Of a stretch of 64,000 bases of DNA, positions 17,997 through 27,830 are shown piece by piece (position 1 is the stretch's first letter; each line of letters opens with the position of its first letter). Source of the DNA: JAJRXR01 sp041402005 (GTDB taxonomy: Bacteria; Planctomycetota; Phycisphaerae; Phycisphaerales; UBA1924). The translations under genes were made by a program, and so were the position numbers. The notes beneath the pieces are model-generated. The model did no database searches and was not told the DNA's origin. It worked only from the letters and a program-made list of their open reading frames with translations. The stretch lies in contig JAWKTB010000002.1 in NCBI GenBank assembly GCA_041402005.1, positions 186,001-250,000 of the forward strand. Direction: 5' to 3'.

Positions 17997-18713
17997 ATGA
18001 GTCAGGCTGCGTTCAGCCGCATGGACCAGGCCTTCGCGACGGCCGAGCGGTTCTACGGCAAGTACAGGGGGGTGGTCTCCGACAATGCCGACCCCGAGAA
18101 GCTGGGGCGCGTACGCGCGCGCGTGCCGGAGGTGCTCGATTCGGAGCAGACCGGGTGGGCGCTGCCCTGCTCGCCCTACGCGGGCGCGGGTGAGGGTTCG
18201 TTCGCGACGCCGCCAGTCGGCGCGGGGGTATGGATCGAGTTCGAGGCGGGCGACGTGAGCCGCCCGGTCTGGACGGGGTGCTGGTGGGGGCGTGGCCAGG
18301 TGCCGACCAACAACGCCGGGGGAGGCGCGGGCGACATCAACCTGAAGGTCATCCGCTCGAACAAGGGCCTGATGGTCACGATGGACGACGGGTCTCAGGA
18401 GATCACGGTCAGCGATTCGAACGGGTCGAACGTGCTGACGATCGAGGTGAGCGCCGGCAAGATCACGGTCAAGGGCGCCCAGAAGGCGGTGGTCGAGGCG
18501 CCGCAGATCGAGCTGGTCGAGAACGCGTCGCACCCGGTCGTGTTCGGCGACTCGCTGCTGCAGTACCTCACGCAGGTCTGCACCATGTACCAGGCGCACG
18601 TGCACGCGGGCGAGCTGGCGCTGGGCGTGTTCCCGGTCACGCCGGCGCCCCCGACGACGCCGCTGCCCACGCCGGACCCGGGCATGCTCTCGACCAGAGT
18701 GAAGACGGGTTGA
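17997..18713 (+). CDS. baseplate spike protein (gpV/gp5-like)
   Basis: A 238-residue protein with an ATG at 17997 behind a GGGGG purine run. Residues about 18-100 are the gp5/VgrG-type OB fold (YRGVVSDNADPEKLGRVRARVPEV, then LPCSPYAG and PPVGAGVWIEFEAGD). A repetitive beta region follows (VTMDDGSQEITVSDS, VLTIEVSAGKITVKG), the triple-stranded beta-helix that forms the needle. The C-terminal 60 residues are Pro/Thr-rich. No PAAR tip domain is fused to it, and no separate PAAR gene was recognised in the operon. It is expected to pair with the hub encoded just upstream. Confidence 0.9.
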   Translation: MSQAAFSRMDQAFATAERFYGKYRGVVSDNADPEKLGRVRARVPEVLDSEQTGWALPCSPYAGAGEGSFATPPVGAGVWIEFEAGDVSRPVWTGCWWGRGQVPTNNAGGGAGDINLKVIRSNKGLMVTMDDGSQEITVSDSNGSNVLTIEVSAGKITVKGAQKAVVEAPQIELVENASHPVVFGDSLLQYLTQVCTMYQAHVHAGELALGVFPVTPAPPTTPLPTPDPGMLSTRVKTG

Positions 18714-18747
18714 CGACGCACGACGCACAAGGGGGCGGAGCACATCC

Positions 18748-19083
18748 GTGGCATTGAAGGCAGGCACATTCAGCAACTACGCCTCCAGCATGGCCCAGGC
18801 GATGGAGGACGCCATGCAGAGCGTGTACCAGGAGCGTCACGGCACGCCCATGCCCTCGGCCGGCGTCGAGGACCGGCGGATGCTCTTCGTCGCGATCGCG
18901 CAGGGCGTGATCCGCCACCTCGCGGACAACCCGGGCGCCTTCCACACGAAGGTCAACTGCGAGCAGTCCAGCGAGAACATCACGTCCTCGAACGGTTCCA
19001 TCTCCGTGACCCAGGACGAGACTCGAGTCAAGTCCGAGGGCGACGGGACCGGATCGAGCATCGACACGTCGGATCTGTACTGA
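18748..19083 (+). CDS. small baseplate-cluster protein, unknown
   Basis: A 111-residue protein; GTG start at 18748 with GGGGCGGAG upstream. Residues 1-75 are helical (SMAQAMEDAMQSVYQ, LFVAIAQGVIRHLADN). The C-terminal 35 residues are Ser/Thr/Asp/Gly-rich and probably flexible (SVTQDETRVKSEGDG). It sits between spike and gp25, seven bases before the gp25 start, so it is almost certainly part of the baseplate module. No family is recognised. It could be a spike-tip or wedge accessory protein, but no PAAR-like motif is present. Confidence 0.65.
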   Translation: MALKAGTFSNYASSMAQAMEDAMQSVYQERHGTPMPSAGVEDRRMLFVAIAQGVIRHLADNPGAFHTKVNCEQSSENITSSNGSISVTQDETRVKSEGDGTGSSIDTSDLY

Positions 19084-19090
19084 GGGAGCC

Positions 19091-19465
19091 ATGAGCGACG
19101 CGACCTACTTCGACTACCCGGTGCAGTTCGACGGCGCGGGCCGCACGACGCAGAACGAGTACGCGGACCACGTCCACGACCTGATCCGCCAGGTGCTGTT
19201 CACCATCCCGGGCGAGCGCGTCAACCGCCCCGACTTCGGGTGCGGCGTCAAGCGGCTCGTCTTCATGCCCAACTCCGACGCCCTCGCCGCAGCGACCAAG
19301 ACGCAGATCCAGTCGGCCCTCCAGAAGTGGCTCGAAGGCGTGATCCGCGTCGAGAAGGTGGACGTCTCGAGCGACGAGAACCGCCTCGACGTCTCCGTGC
19401 AGTACGTCCGCCTCGACGACCTGTCGCGCGAGCACGTCATCTTCCGAACGGAGGTGGAGTCGTGA
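19091..19465 (+). CDS. gp25/GPW-like baseplate wedge protein
   Basis: A 124-residue protein of the gpW/gp25 family (Afp9, TssE-like). It should nucleate sheath polymerisation on the baseplate. Motifs seen are HVHDLIRQVLFTIPGERVNRPDFG (residues about 23-46), the family core with its conserved PGER and NRPDFG, then LVFMPN and a helix before the C-terminal strand LDVSVQYV. The ATG at 19091 follows a GAGGGAG ribosome binding site, and the stop overlaps the GTG of the next gene (GTGA), so the wedge proteins are probably made together. Confidence 0.93.
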   Translation: MSDATYFDYPVQFDGAGRTTQNEYADHVHDLIRQVLFTIPGERVNRPDFGCGVKRLVFMPNSDALAAATKTQIQSALQKWLEGVIRVEKVDVSSDENRLDVSVQYVRLDDLSREHVIFRTEVES

Positions 19466-22104
19466 CGACCGATCACGTCGCCTCCTGTCGTGAAGAGAAC
19501 CGGAGGGCGAACCTGCTCTCGCACCCGTTCCTCAACGGGATCGACGCCGTCAAGTACGAGCGCCGACTCGTCGCGGGCAAAGTGCGGCACTTCCTCGTCG
19601 TGACGATGCTCAAGCCACTGCCTGATCCGCCGACCTCCGACCCGGACGGCGCCTACGGGCTGACCACCACGCCCGAGCTGGTGCACATCCTCGGCGGCTC
19701 ACGGATCGTCGGGATCGACGCGCTCAGCGTCGCACTCGCTGGAGACCAGCTCGAGATCGAGGTCAGCGATCGGGGCGACTTCTCCGTCTACACCCTCGCG
19801 CTCGGCTGGCGCTCGGACGGCGCCGGCGGGCTCGCGCACGTCACGCCCGCGCTGGACCGGGTCTACTCACGCGCGGCGTTCGGCTTCCGCGACGAGTGCC
19901 CGATCGAGTTCGACTGCCGCGACGATTGCTCGTGCAACGCCCCGCCCGAGCCCGAGCCGCACATCGACTACCTGGCCAAGGACTACGCCAGCTTCCTGCG
20001 GCTGCTGACCGACTTCGCCAAGAGCCGCAACCCGAACTGGACCGAGGACAGCCCCGCCGACGTGGGCGTGATGCTCATGGAGATCCTCGCCTACGCGGGC
20101 GATCACCTGAGCTATGCGCAGGACGCGGTCGCCAACGAGCGGAGCCTCGACACCTCCCGCCTGCGCGTCTCCGCCCGTAGGCACGCGCGACTCGTCGACT
20201 ATCGGATGCACGACGGACGCAACGCGTGGGCGTGGGTGCACGTGCAGGCCTCCGCGTCTGGCTCGCTCCCCCAGGGCACGCGCCTGATGACCCGCATGCT
20301 CTCGCCGATCCCCGGCTCCGGCCCGACAGCCCCCGGCGTCGAGATCGACGAGACGAACCTGACGGACGACATCTACAAGTACGACCCGGTCGTCCGTCGC
20401 TCCCGCGTGTTCGAGACGACGCACCCGTTGAGCGTGGACCCCCTCAACAACACGCTCTACATCCACACACGGGGCGACACGGACTGCTGCCTGCTCTCCG
20501 GCGCCACCGAGATCGAGCTGTACGCGCTCCAGGGCCTCGTCGTGACGCACCCGACGCTGTCGGTGGGGGACCTGCTCTTGATCGAGGAGGTCCGGGGCCC
20601 CGAGACCGGCGCCGAGGCCGACGCCGATCCGGCCCATCGGTACGTCGTCCGCCTCGAGTCCGTCGAGCAGGATGTCGACGCGATGTACAGCGACCACGTC
20701 TCCCTCGACGACGACGGCGAGCCGGCGCTGAGCGTCTTCGCCACGGGCAACACGCCGATGCCGATCCTGCGGGTCCGCTGGTCGGCGGACCAGGCGTTGC
20801 CCGATCCGGTCTGCGTCTCCGCCGAGCCCGCCCTGCGGGGCCCGCTGGCGAACGTGTCGGTCGCGCGCGGCAACATCGCGCTTGCCGACCACGGGCGGAC
20901 CGTCCTGGAATCGTTCGAGTTCGATGAGCCGATCCAGCCGCGCCGACGTGAGAACCTGCCCTTCACGCTTAAGTTGTCGGACGGCCCGCTCACGATGCAG
21001 TATCTCGGGGACAGCCCGCTGTTCGTGCTGAACGGCTCCATGCTCGTGCTCGCGAACGAGCGATACGACGTCGCGTGCGAGCTCTCTGAGGTCGAGCCCG
21101 CCGTCGCGCTCGAGGCCGATTTCCCCAGCGGGAGCAAGATCTACACCTCCGTTCCCCAGTTGCTGGAGAGCTCGTCCTCCGACACGCACTTCGTGACCGA
21201 GGTGGAGGCCGACGGCTCGACGAGGCTGCGGTTCGGGGACGACGAGTACGGCGCCGCCCCGACCGGCGCCACCGCGATGCGCGTGACGTACCGCGTTGGC
21301 AACGGGACGGCGGGCAACGTCGGCGCCGAGGCGATCGCCCATGTGGTACGCCCGTCCGCGCCGGCGAGCTGGCCACGCATCGAGGCGATCCGCAACCCCA
21401 TCGCGGCGACCGACGGCAGGGCGATGGAGACGATCGAGGAGGTCCGTCAGAACGCCCCCGCCGCCTTCCGCGCCCTCCAGTACCGCGCGGTCACCACGCA
21501 GGACTACATCGACGCGGCCTTGCGCATCGAGGGGGTGAGCGGCGCCGTCGCTGCGTTCCGCTGGTTCGGGAGCTGGCACACGGTGGTCGTCGCGATCGAC
21601 CCGACGGATCAGTCGAACCTGCTCTACCTGCCCGGGGGGCAGGCCGAGTTGACGCCGAGTTTCGCCCGGTACATTCACGACGAGCTGACCGAGTGCCGGC
21701 TCGCGGGCTACGACCTGCGCATCCGCGCCGGGTCGTACGTGCCCCTCGAGGTCGAGCTGAAGGTCTGCGCCGAGGCCGACTACTTCCGCCAGGACATCAA
21801 GAAGGCGGTGCTCGACCGCCTTTCGAGCGGTCTGCGCCGTGATGGGACGCCCGGCTTCTTCCACCCCGACAACCTGAGCTTCGGCGACGACATCGCCGCG
21901 AGTCGCATCATCGCGGCGGTCGGCGAGATCACCGGTGTCTCCTCCGTCGAGCTCCGACGCCTCACCCGCTTCGGCCAGCTCAGCGAGGGCGCCCTCGTCG
22001 ACGAGATCCTCCCCATCGGCGACTGGGAGATCGCACGCCTGGACAACGACCCGAACTTCATGGAGCGGGGAGTCCTCAAGGTCAGCATCGGGGGTGGGAA
22101 GTGA
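19462..22104 (+). CDS. putative baseplate assembly protein, J-like wedge 1
   Basis: An 880-residue protein. I chose the GTG at 19462, which overlaps the gp25 stop (GTGA); the frame remains open upstream, inside gp25, without supporting signals. It matches the large 'putative baseplate assembly protein' family (TIGR02243) with a baseplate J-like C-terminal half. Features include HIDYLAKDYASFLRLL near residues 168-185, ADVGVMLMEILAYAGDHLSYAQD near 196-218, and in the C-terminal third RALQYRAVTTQDYIDAALRIEGV and FHPDNLSFGDDI. A Cys cluster just before the first motif (DCRDDCSC) may bind metal. This is the inner wedge of the baseplate (Afp11-like). Confidence 0.88.
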   Translation: MTTDHVASCREENRRANLLSHPFLNGIDAVKYERRLVAGKVRHFLVVTMLKPLPDPPTSDPDGAYGLTTTPELVHILGGSRIVGIDALSVALAGDQLEIEVSDRGDFSVYTLALGWRSDGAGGLAHVTPALDRVYSRAAFGFRDECPIEFDCRDDCSCNAPPEPEPHIDYLAKDYASFLRLLTDFAKSRNPNWTEDSPADVGVMLMEILAYAGDHLSYAQDAVANERSLDTSRLRVSARRHARLVDYRMHDGRNAWAWVHVQASASGSLPQGTRLMTRMLSPIPGSGPTAPGVEIDETNLTDDIYKYDPVVRRSRVFETTHPLSVDPLNNTLYIHTRGDTDCCLLSGATEIELYALQGLVVTHPTLSVGDLLLIEEVRGPETGAEADADPAHRYVVRLESVEQDVDAMYSDHVSLDDDGEPALSVFATGNTPMPILRVRWSADQALPDPVCVSAEPALRGPLANVSVARGNIALADHGRTVLESFEFDEPIQPRRRENLPFTLKLSDGPLTMQYLGDSPLFVLNGSMLVLANERYDVACELSEVEPAVALEADFPSGSKIYTSVPQLLESSSSDTHFVTEVEADGSTRLRFGDDEYGAAPTGATAMRVTYRVGNGTAGNVGAEAIAHVVRPSAPASWPRIEAIRNPIAATDGRAMETIEEVRQNAPAAFRALQYRAVTTQDYIDAALRIEGVSGAVAAFRWFGSWHTVVVAIDPTDQSNLLYLPGGQAELTPSFARYIHDELTECRLAGYDLRIRAGSYVPLEVELKVCAEADYFRQDIKKAVLDRLSSGLRRDGTPGFFHPDNLSFGDDIAASRIIAAVGEITGVSSVELRRLTRFGQLSEGALVDEILPIGDWEIARLDNDPNFMERGVLKVSIGGGK

Positions 22105-25100
22105 CCTGCAAGGGACGATGCAACTGCTGCGAGTCGGGCGCGGGGCATACGCCCATCGAGCGCGTCAACCGCTCCGGCCTCGACGCCGTCTCGTACCGCG
22201 TCGGCACGTTCGCCAGCTTCCGCAAGTCGATGCTCGACCGGATCGCCGGGACGCAGGGCCTGACGGACCTGCGCACGCGCGACAGCGACGACTACGCGAT
22301 CACGGTCCTGGAGGGGTGGGCGGCGGTCGCCGACGTGCTGACCTTCTACGAGGAGCGATACGCGCAGGAGCTGTTCCTGCGCACCAGCGTGTTCCGGGAC
22401 TCCGTCCTCCGCCTGGCCAGGATGATCGGCTACGAGTTGAGCCCCGGGGCCGCCGCCACAGCGCTGCTCGCCTTCGAGGCGAGCGACAAGGTCACGATCC
22501 CCGCCTACCTCCTCGTGCAGAGCGTGCCCGATGACGACACGCCCGATCCCCAGAAGTTCGAGACGCTCGAGCAGATCATCGCCTGGCCCTCGCTGAACTC
22601 GGTCCCAGTGGTCGGCGTGCCAGAGGGCGTCAACCCGCTGGCGAGAGGATCGGTGTGGGCGTGGCTGGAGCCGGGTGAGGCGGGCGCAGTCACCGCCGCC
22701 GAGCTGGCGCCCGGACACAAGCTCCTCATCATCGGCGATCACGCTTCCGAGCTCGTTGAACTCGAAAGCATCGAGCGGGTCGGCGCCCGGGCGAGATTGC
22801 GTTGGACGGCGGCAATCGTCGGGGCGGGGTGGGACGTTCGGACGCCCGTCTATCGCGCGGGCGAACGCTACACGCTCTTCGGCGTCAACGCTCCCACGCA
22901 GTACGCCGCCCCCGCCAGCGGCGCCACCAACCTCGCCGAGACGATCTGGGAATGGACTTCGACCAAGTTCGAGATCACGAGCAAGAAGGAAGTCACGCTC
23001 GACGGCGTCATCGACGACCTCGAAGTCGGTGACCGCGTTCTGGTTTCCGCTCCCGCCCGGACCAAGTTCACCCTGCTTGCCAACGGCAGGATCAGGCGTA
23101 TTTCGTACAAACCCCTGCGCGAGATCGCGACCATCGCTGACGTTCAGGAGTCGGACGTCAGTGTCGGCCCCCTGACGGGCACGGCGACGAAGCTCACCTT
23201 CAAGAAGGAGATCGCCTCGCTCGAGGGCGCCGACCTGCGCCATGTCCGGATCACGAAGTTGATCGGCGACCAGGTCCGCTTCTGGGGGATGCGATACCCC
23301 GAGAACATCGCCTCCGGGGCCGCGCTCATTCCGGGCGAGCGCACCGCGCCAGAGACCATCCGCATCAGTGACGCCTTCGACGGGACCGAGCTCGTCGAGG
23401 GTGACGAGATCGAGGTCGCGGACATCGAGGTCGGGCGACGCCTCATCCTTTCCGACGACTCGGGCGCCGTCGATTCGGGTGAGGTGGTCGACGCGACGGT
23501 CGTGCGCGACGAGCCGACGGTGTCATCGACCGATGACGATGCGTCCACCGCCGGGGAGTTGGGTCTCGAGGGTGACGCCGTCGGCGTGCTCAGTGGCGTC
23601 GCGTCGGGCCCGATCGAGGATGACACGTCCCCATTGAGCGCCTCGGCGCCGAGGCTCGTCGTCCGTGTCGGCGACGCCGTCGTGGAGATCGAGCTGACCC
23701 CATCGGGCGACCTCGACGCGATCGCCGGCGAGATCGAGTCGGCCATTCGCGCCGCCGGCGACGAGGACTCGCTCTCGGGCGGCATCGCCGCCGCGGTCGA
23801 CGACCGCCTCGTGATCCTGGCCGGCGACGACTCGCTCGTCGAGGTCGAGCCCGCCCCGTCGGACGCCTCGACCTTCGCCGAGCTTGGCTTCGACGACCAG
23901 CAGCCCCTGACCGCACTGTCTGGCGAGGCGCCGGCGAGCGACCCACTGACGCTCAGCGCCTCGGCGCCCGAGATCGCGATCGCGTTCGGGCCGCTGTCCG
24001 CCGTGACCGTCTCGGGGATCGGCGCCGCCTCCGCATCGCTCGACGCCCGCGCGAGCGAGCTCCAGACCGCGATCAACCAGTCCGACGCAGCGCCGCTCTT
24101 CGCGCAGGCGTGCGTGCTCGTCCACGACGGTCGCTTCGTGATCCTGGGCGGCCCGGTCGGCTCGCCCCGCGAGCACTACCTCCGCCTCGGGTACACCCCC
24201 GACGGGGACGGCGCCGAACTCGACGCCGCCTCCGCGACCCTTCAGGGAAACGTCGCCCTCGCGAGTCACGGCGAGTCCGTCTCGAGCGAGATCCTCGGCA
24301 GCGGTGACGGCAAGACGCCCTTCCTCTCCTTTGAGCTGGCCGACTCACCTGTCACCCACCTCTCCACCGGCGCCGGCGTCGAGAGCACGCTGACCGTCCG
24401 CGTCGACGGGGCGGCGTGGACTCGCGTCGACTCCTTCTACGGGCTCTCCGACACCGACCGCGTGTACCGCCAGATACTTGCCGACGACGGCACGACCACC
24501 GTGATGTTCGGCGATGGCGTCACGGGCGTCATCCCACCCTCTGGCGTCGGCAACATCACCGCCGAATACCGCGTCGGCCTCGGGCTCGACGGGCGCGTCG
24601 CCCAGGACGCCCTGCGGACGCTGCTTTCCAAGCCGACGGGCCTGGACTCGGTGATCAACCCGAGCGCCGCCGACGGCGGGGCGGACGCCCAGTTGCTCGA
24701 CGACGCGCGCACGAACGCGCCGGCCACCGTCCGCACGTTCGGACGCGCCGTCTCGCTCCTCGACTACGAGGATCTGGTCAAGGAGTCGGGCGAGGTGTCC
24801 AAGGCGCTGGCGACGAACGTCTGGCGCCGCGACAGACGGGCCGTGCATCTGACCGTCGGCGCCCAGGGCGGCGCCCTGTTCAGCGACAGCTCCCTCGAGT
24901 CGATCCTCGAGGGGCTGGGCGAGGCCCGTGACCCCAACCACGAGCTGTCGATCGACAACTACACGCCTGTCCCCATCGTCGTGCATGCCATGATCCGCGT
25001 CGACGCGGCGTACGTCGTGGACGACGTCGTCGAGGTGGCGCACCAAGCCCTGTCCGACGCGTTCAGCTACGACACCCTCACACTCGGCCAGCCCGTCCCC

Positions 25101-25400
25101 CTCAGCGACGTCTACGTCGTGCTCCAAAACGTTACTGGCGTCTCCTCGGTCTTTGTCCAACGCCTGATGTTCCGTCAGGACGAGGACGTCAGCGACGCCC
25201 AGTTCGACGACTTCCTGGACGACCGGGGCGTGGAGCGAGACAGCTCGGACGCCCCGATCAGCGTGCAGCCGCGCCTGCGCATCTACCCGGCCCGCGCCGA
25301 CAACCTCGCCGGCACGGTCACGCCGGCCGAGCTGGCCGTCGTGACCGACGCCTCGCGTGACATCGTCATCACCGGCGGTCAGGAGAAGGACCTGGCATGA
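22101..25400 (+). CDS. baseplate J-like wedge 2 with repeat insertion
   Basis: A 1099-residue protein; the GTG at 22101 overlaps the previous stop. The N-terminus has a Cys cluster (CKGRCNCCESG) that may bind zinc. It is related to wedge 1: NRSGLDAVSYRVGTFASFRKSML, VLEGWAAVADVLTFYEERYAQE near residues 73-94, and a C-terminal J-like part with VRTFGRAVSLLDYEDLV near 880. Residues about 500-700 carry two modules of about 106 residues (ESAIRAAG near 546 and LQTAINQS near 652, each followed by an RLVIL- or RFVIL-type strand and an LGF/LGY element) that resemble the three modules in the sheath. This makes the protein longer than wedge 1. Confidence 0.87.
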   Translation: MTCKGRCNCCESGAGHTPIERVNRSGLDAVSYRVGTFASFRKSMLDRIAGTQGLTDLRTRDSDDYAITVLEGWAAVADVLTFYEERYAQELFLRTSVFRDSVLRLARMIGYELSPGAAATALLAFEASDKVTIPAYLLVQSVPDDDTPDPQKFETLEQIIAWPSLNSVPVVGVPEGVNPLARGSVWAWLEPGEAGAVTAAELAPGHKLLIIGDHASELVELESIERVGARARLRWTAAIVGAGWDVRTPVYRAGERYTLFGVNAPTQYAAPASGATNLAETIWEWTSTKFEITSKKEVTLDGVIDDLEVGDRVLVSAPARTKFTLLANGRIRRISYKPLREIATIADVQESDVSVGPLTGTATKLTFKKEIASLEGADLRHVRITKLIGDQVRFWGMRYPENIASGAALIPGERTAPETIRISDAFDGTELVEGDEIEVADIEVGRRLILSDDSGAVDSGEVVDATVVRDEPTVSSTDDDASTAGELGLEGDAVGVLSGVASGPIEDDTSPLSASAPRLVVRVGDAVVEIELTPSGDLDAIAGEIESAIRAAGDEDSLSGGIAAAVDDRLVILAGDDSLVEVEPAPSDASTFAELGFDDQQPLTALSGEAPASDPLTLSASAPEIAIAFGPLSAVTVSGIGAASASLDARASELQTAINQSDAAPLFAQACVLVHDGRFVILGGPVGSPREHYLRLGYTPDGDGAELDAASATLQGNVALASHGESVSSEILGSGDGKTPFLSFELADSPVTHLSTGAGVESTLTVRVDGAAWTRVDSFYGLSDTDRVYRQILADDGTTTVMFGDGVTGVIPPSGVGNITAEYRVGLGLDGRVAQDALRTLLSKPTGLDSVINPSAADGGADAQLLDDARTNAPATVRTFGRAVSLLDYEDLVKESGEVSKALATNVWRRDRRAVHLTVGAQGGALFSDSSLESILEGLGEARDPNHELSIDNYTPVPIVVHAMIRVDAAYVVDDVVEVAHQALSDAFSYDTLTLGQPVPLSDVYVVLQNVTGVSSVFVQRLMFRQDEDVSDAQFDDFLDDRGVERDSSDAPISVQPRLRIYPARADNLAGTVTPAELAVVTDASRDIVITGGQEKDLA

Positions 25401-27808
25401 GCACGTTGAAGACCAGGATCGACGACCTCTACTCCCTCGTGCCCTCGCGGCACCGGGAGCTCGACGCCGAGCTCGGCTACCCGCTCCGGGGCCTGCTCGA
25501 GCTGGTCCAGCAGCAGGCCGAGATCGTCGCCGACGACATCGACGGGCTGTACAACGACGCCTTCATCGAGACCTGCGCCCGCTGGGCGATCCCCTACATC
25601 GGGGACCTCGTCAGCAACCGCACGCTGCACACCGCGGAGTCCAGCAGCACGACCGACACCGCGACGGAGCTGTTCGACGACCTCGTCGGTCCCGACCTGC
25701 GACCGCTCCCGCTGGTCCGCATCCGCGCCGATGTCGCGAAGACGATCTACTACCGCAGGCGCAAGGGCACGCTGCCCATGCTCGAGGAGCTGGCCCGCGA
25801 CGTCACGGGCTGGGCGGCGCACGCCGTCGAGTTCTTCCAGCTGCTCACGTGGCAGCAGAACCCGAACCACGTCCGGTTCCACAGCCCGGGCTTCGCCGAC
25901 CTGCGCCGCGTCGAGCGGTGCGGACGCGTGGACGGCCCCTTCGACGAGTTCGCGCACACGGTCGACGTCGCCCGCATCGACACGAGCGAGGGGACGGCGG
26001 ACGGGTGGCACAACATCCGCCACATCGGCTTCTTCCTCTGGCGTCTGGGCAGCTACGCCCTCGTCCGCGCCAAGCCCCGCCCGGCCGCCAGCGCCCCCGC
26101 GTGGCGATTCCACTTCAGCCCCACCGGGAACCCGGCGCCCCTGTTCAACGCCTGGGTCCGCGAGGGAGACGAGAGCGGTCTGTCCAACGAGACGCACGCG
26201 CCAGCTCCCGTCCGGCGCGCCCGCTTCTACGAGAACCTGCGCGAGTATCGTGCGACGCCGCCCACACGCCACGACTCGACCGGCATCTACGGCCCGATGG
26301 TCGGCGTCGGCGCCGCCACGCCCGACTCGGACGCGGCGTTCTACGTCGTCCGCAACGGCGCCGAGTTCCCGGCGTACCCAACCTTCTCGCCCGCGCCCAA
26401 CGAGCCCGCGGAGGAACGTGCCGCGCCGGGCGCCTTCGCCGAGCCACGCGTCGTCTGTCGCATCCTCGACCCCTGGCCCGCGACGCAGCCCACCGGCGGC
26501 GTCATCGCGATCGACACCAAGTGCGGTCGTCTGGCACTCGGCGACGGGCTGACCGACCCGAGCGATCCCACGACCTCGCTCGCCGTCGACTTCCGCTACG
26601 GGTTCGCCGCCGACCTCGGGGGCGGGCCCTACGCGCGCGACCGCTGGCTCGCCGCCGACTCGACGAGCCTGAGCAGGCTCTACGTCTCGAGCGACGGCGT
26701 CGCCCCGACCGGATCGCCCGCCGTCACGCACACGAAGCTCACCGACGCGATCACCGCCTGGCAGACCGCCGGGCGTCCCGACACGGTCATCACCATCTAC
26801 GACAACTGGACGTACGACCTGCCCGCGTCGGTCACGCTCACCAACACGGAGACGCTGACGATCGAGGCCGCCGACGCCGCCCGTCCGCTGCTCGTCACCC
26901 AGGCGTCCGGGCTCGAGGTCGACGTGGACCCGCCGATCTCCGCCGACGCCGACCGGCGCGGCGTCCTGACCTTCAACGGCGTCGTCGTCGAGGGCTTCAT
27001 CCACGTCATCGGCGATCTCGGCAAGCTCAGACTCATCCACGCGACGCTCGTCCCGGGTCGGTCGCTGCTCGAGGACGGGAGTCACGCGACGACCGAGCCG
27101 AGCGTCATCGCCGAGCCGACGAGCGCCGGATCCCCGATCAACGCGCAGCTCAGCGTCGAGATGGCCTACGCCATCGCCGGCCCGCTGCGCCTGCCGGGCG
27201 ACGCCCAAGGGCTCTGGCTTCTCGACTCCATCGTCGACGGTCTCGACGGGATCGCGATCGCCTCGTCCGCGACAGATTCGTCCGGCGCCCCGTTCCCGGC
27301 CTGCGAGCTGCACGCCGAGCGCAGCACCGTCCTCGGCGAATGCCTCCTCGAGTCGGTCGCGATGATCAGCGAATGCGTGATGACGAAGAAGGTCGTCACG
27401 CGCAAGACCGGTGACGGGTGCGTCCGCTACAGCTTCATCCCCCGGACCTCGAAGACGCCCCAACGCTACCGGTGCCAGCCCGACCTCGAGATCTCGCAGC
27501 GCGTCCGCGAGGCCGAGGAGCAGGCGATCACGATGGGCACGACGCTCAGCGCCGCCGACCGCGCGGCCCTGCAGGGGTCGATCGCCCGCTGGCTGTGGCC
27601 AACCTTCACCTCGACGAGCTACGGCGACCCGGGCTATGCCCAACTCCGCCTCGTCAGCCCGAGGCAGATCCTCACCGGCGCGGAAGACGAGTCCGAGATG
27701 GGCGTCTTCTGCCACCTGAAGCAGAACCAGAGAGAGACGAACCTCCGCATCCGGCTCGAGGAGTACCTCCCCCTCGCCCTGGACGCGGGACTCATCTACG
27801 TGACCTGA
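25397..27808 (+). CDS. gpI-like baseplate periphery protein with beta-helix
   Basis: An 803-residue protein overlapping the previous gene by ATGA. The N-terminal 180 residues resemble phage tail protein I (P2 gpI): LYSLVPSRHRELDAEL, CARWAIPYIGDLV, KTIYYRRRKGTLPMLEELARDVTGW. The rest is beta-rich, with a parallel beta-helix-like stretch at about 450-660 (TVITIYDNWTYDLPAS, LTIEAADAARPLL, FNGVVVEGFIHVIG) and a Cys-containing closing part (ECVMTKK, GCVRYSFIP, YRCQPD). In P2 the gpI protein links the baseplate wedge to tail fibres. The next gene here encodes the probable fibre, which fits that role. Confidence 0.82.
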   Translation: MSTLKTRIDDLYSLVPSRHRELDAELGYPLRGLLELVQQQAEIVADDIDGLYNDAFIETCARWAIPYIGDLVSNRTLHTAESSSTTDTATELFDDLVGPDLRPLPLVRIRADVAKTIYYRRRKGTLPMLEELARDVTGWAAHAVEFFQLLTWQQNPNHVRFHSPGFADLRRVERCGRVDGPFDEFAHTVDVARIDTSEGTADGWHNIRHIGFFLWRLGSYALVRAKPRPAASAPAWRFHFSPTGNPAPLFNAWVREGDESGLSNETHAPAPVRRARFYENLREYRATPPTRHDSTGIYGPMVGVGAATPDSDAAFYVVRNGAEFPAYPTFSPAPNEPAEERAAPGAFAEPRVVCRILDPWPATQPTGGVIAIDTKCGRLALGDGLTDPSDPTTSLAVDFRYGFAADLGGGPYARDRWLAADSTSLSRLYVSSDGVAPTGSPAVTHTKLTDAITAWQTAGRPDTVITIYDNWTYDLPASVTLTNTETLTIEAADAARPLLVTQASGLEVDVDPPISADADRRGVLTFNGVVVEGFIHVIGDLGKLRLIHATLVPGRSLLEDGSHATTEPSVIAEPTSAGSPINAQLSVEMAYAIAGPLRLPGDAQGLWLLDSIVDGLDGIAIASSATDSSGAPFPACELHAERSTVLGECLLESVAMISECVMTKKVVTRKTGDGCVRYSFIPRTSKTPQRYRCQPDLEISQRVREAEEQAITMGTTLSAADRAALQGSIARWLWPTFTSTSYGDPGYAQLRLVSPRQILTGAEDESEMGVFCHLKQNQRETNLRIRLEEYLPLALDAGLIYVT

Positions 27809-27830
27809 GCAAGAACGGACGGGACCAACC

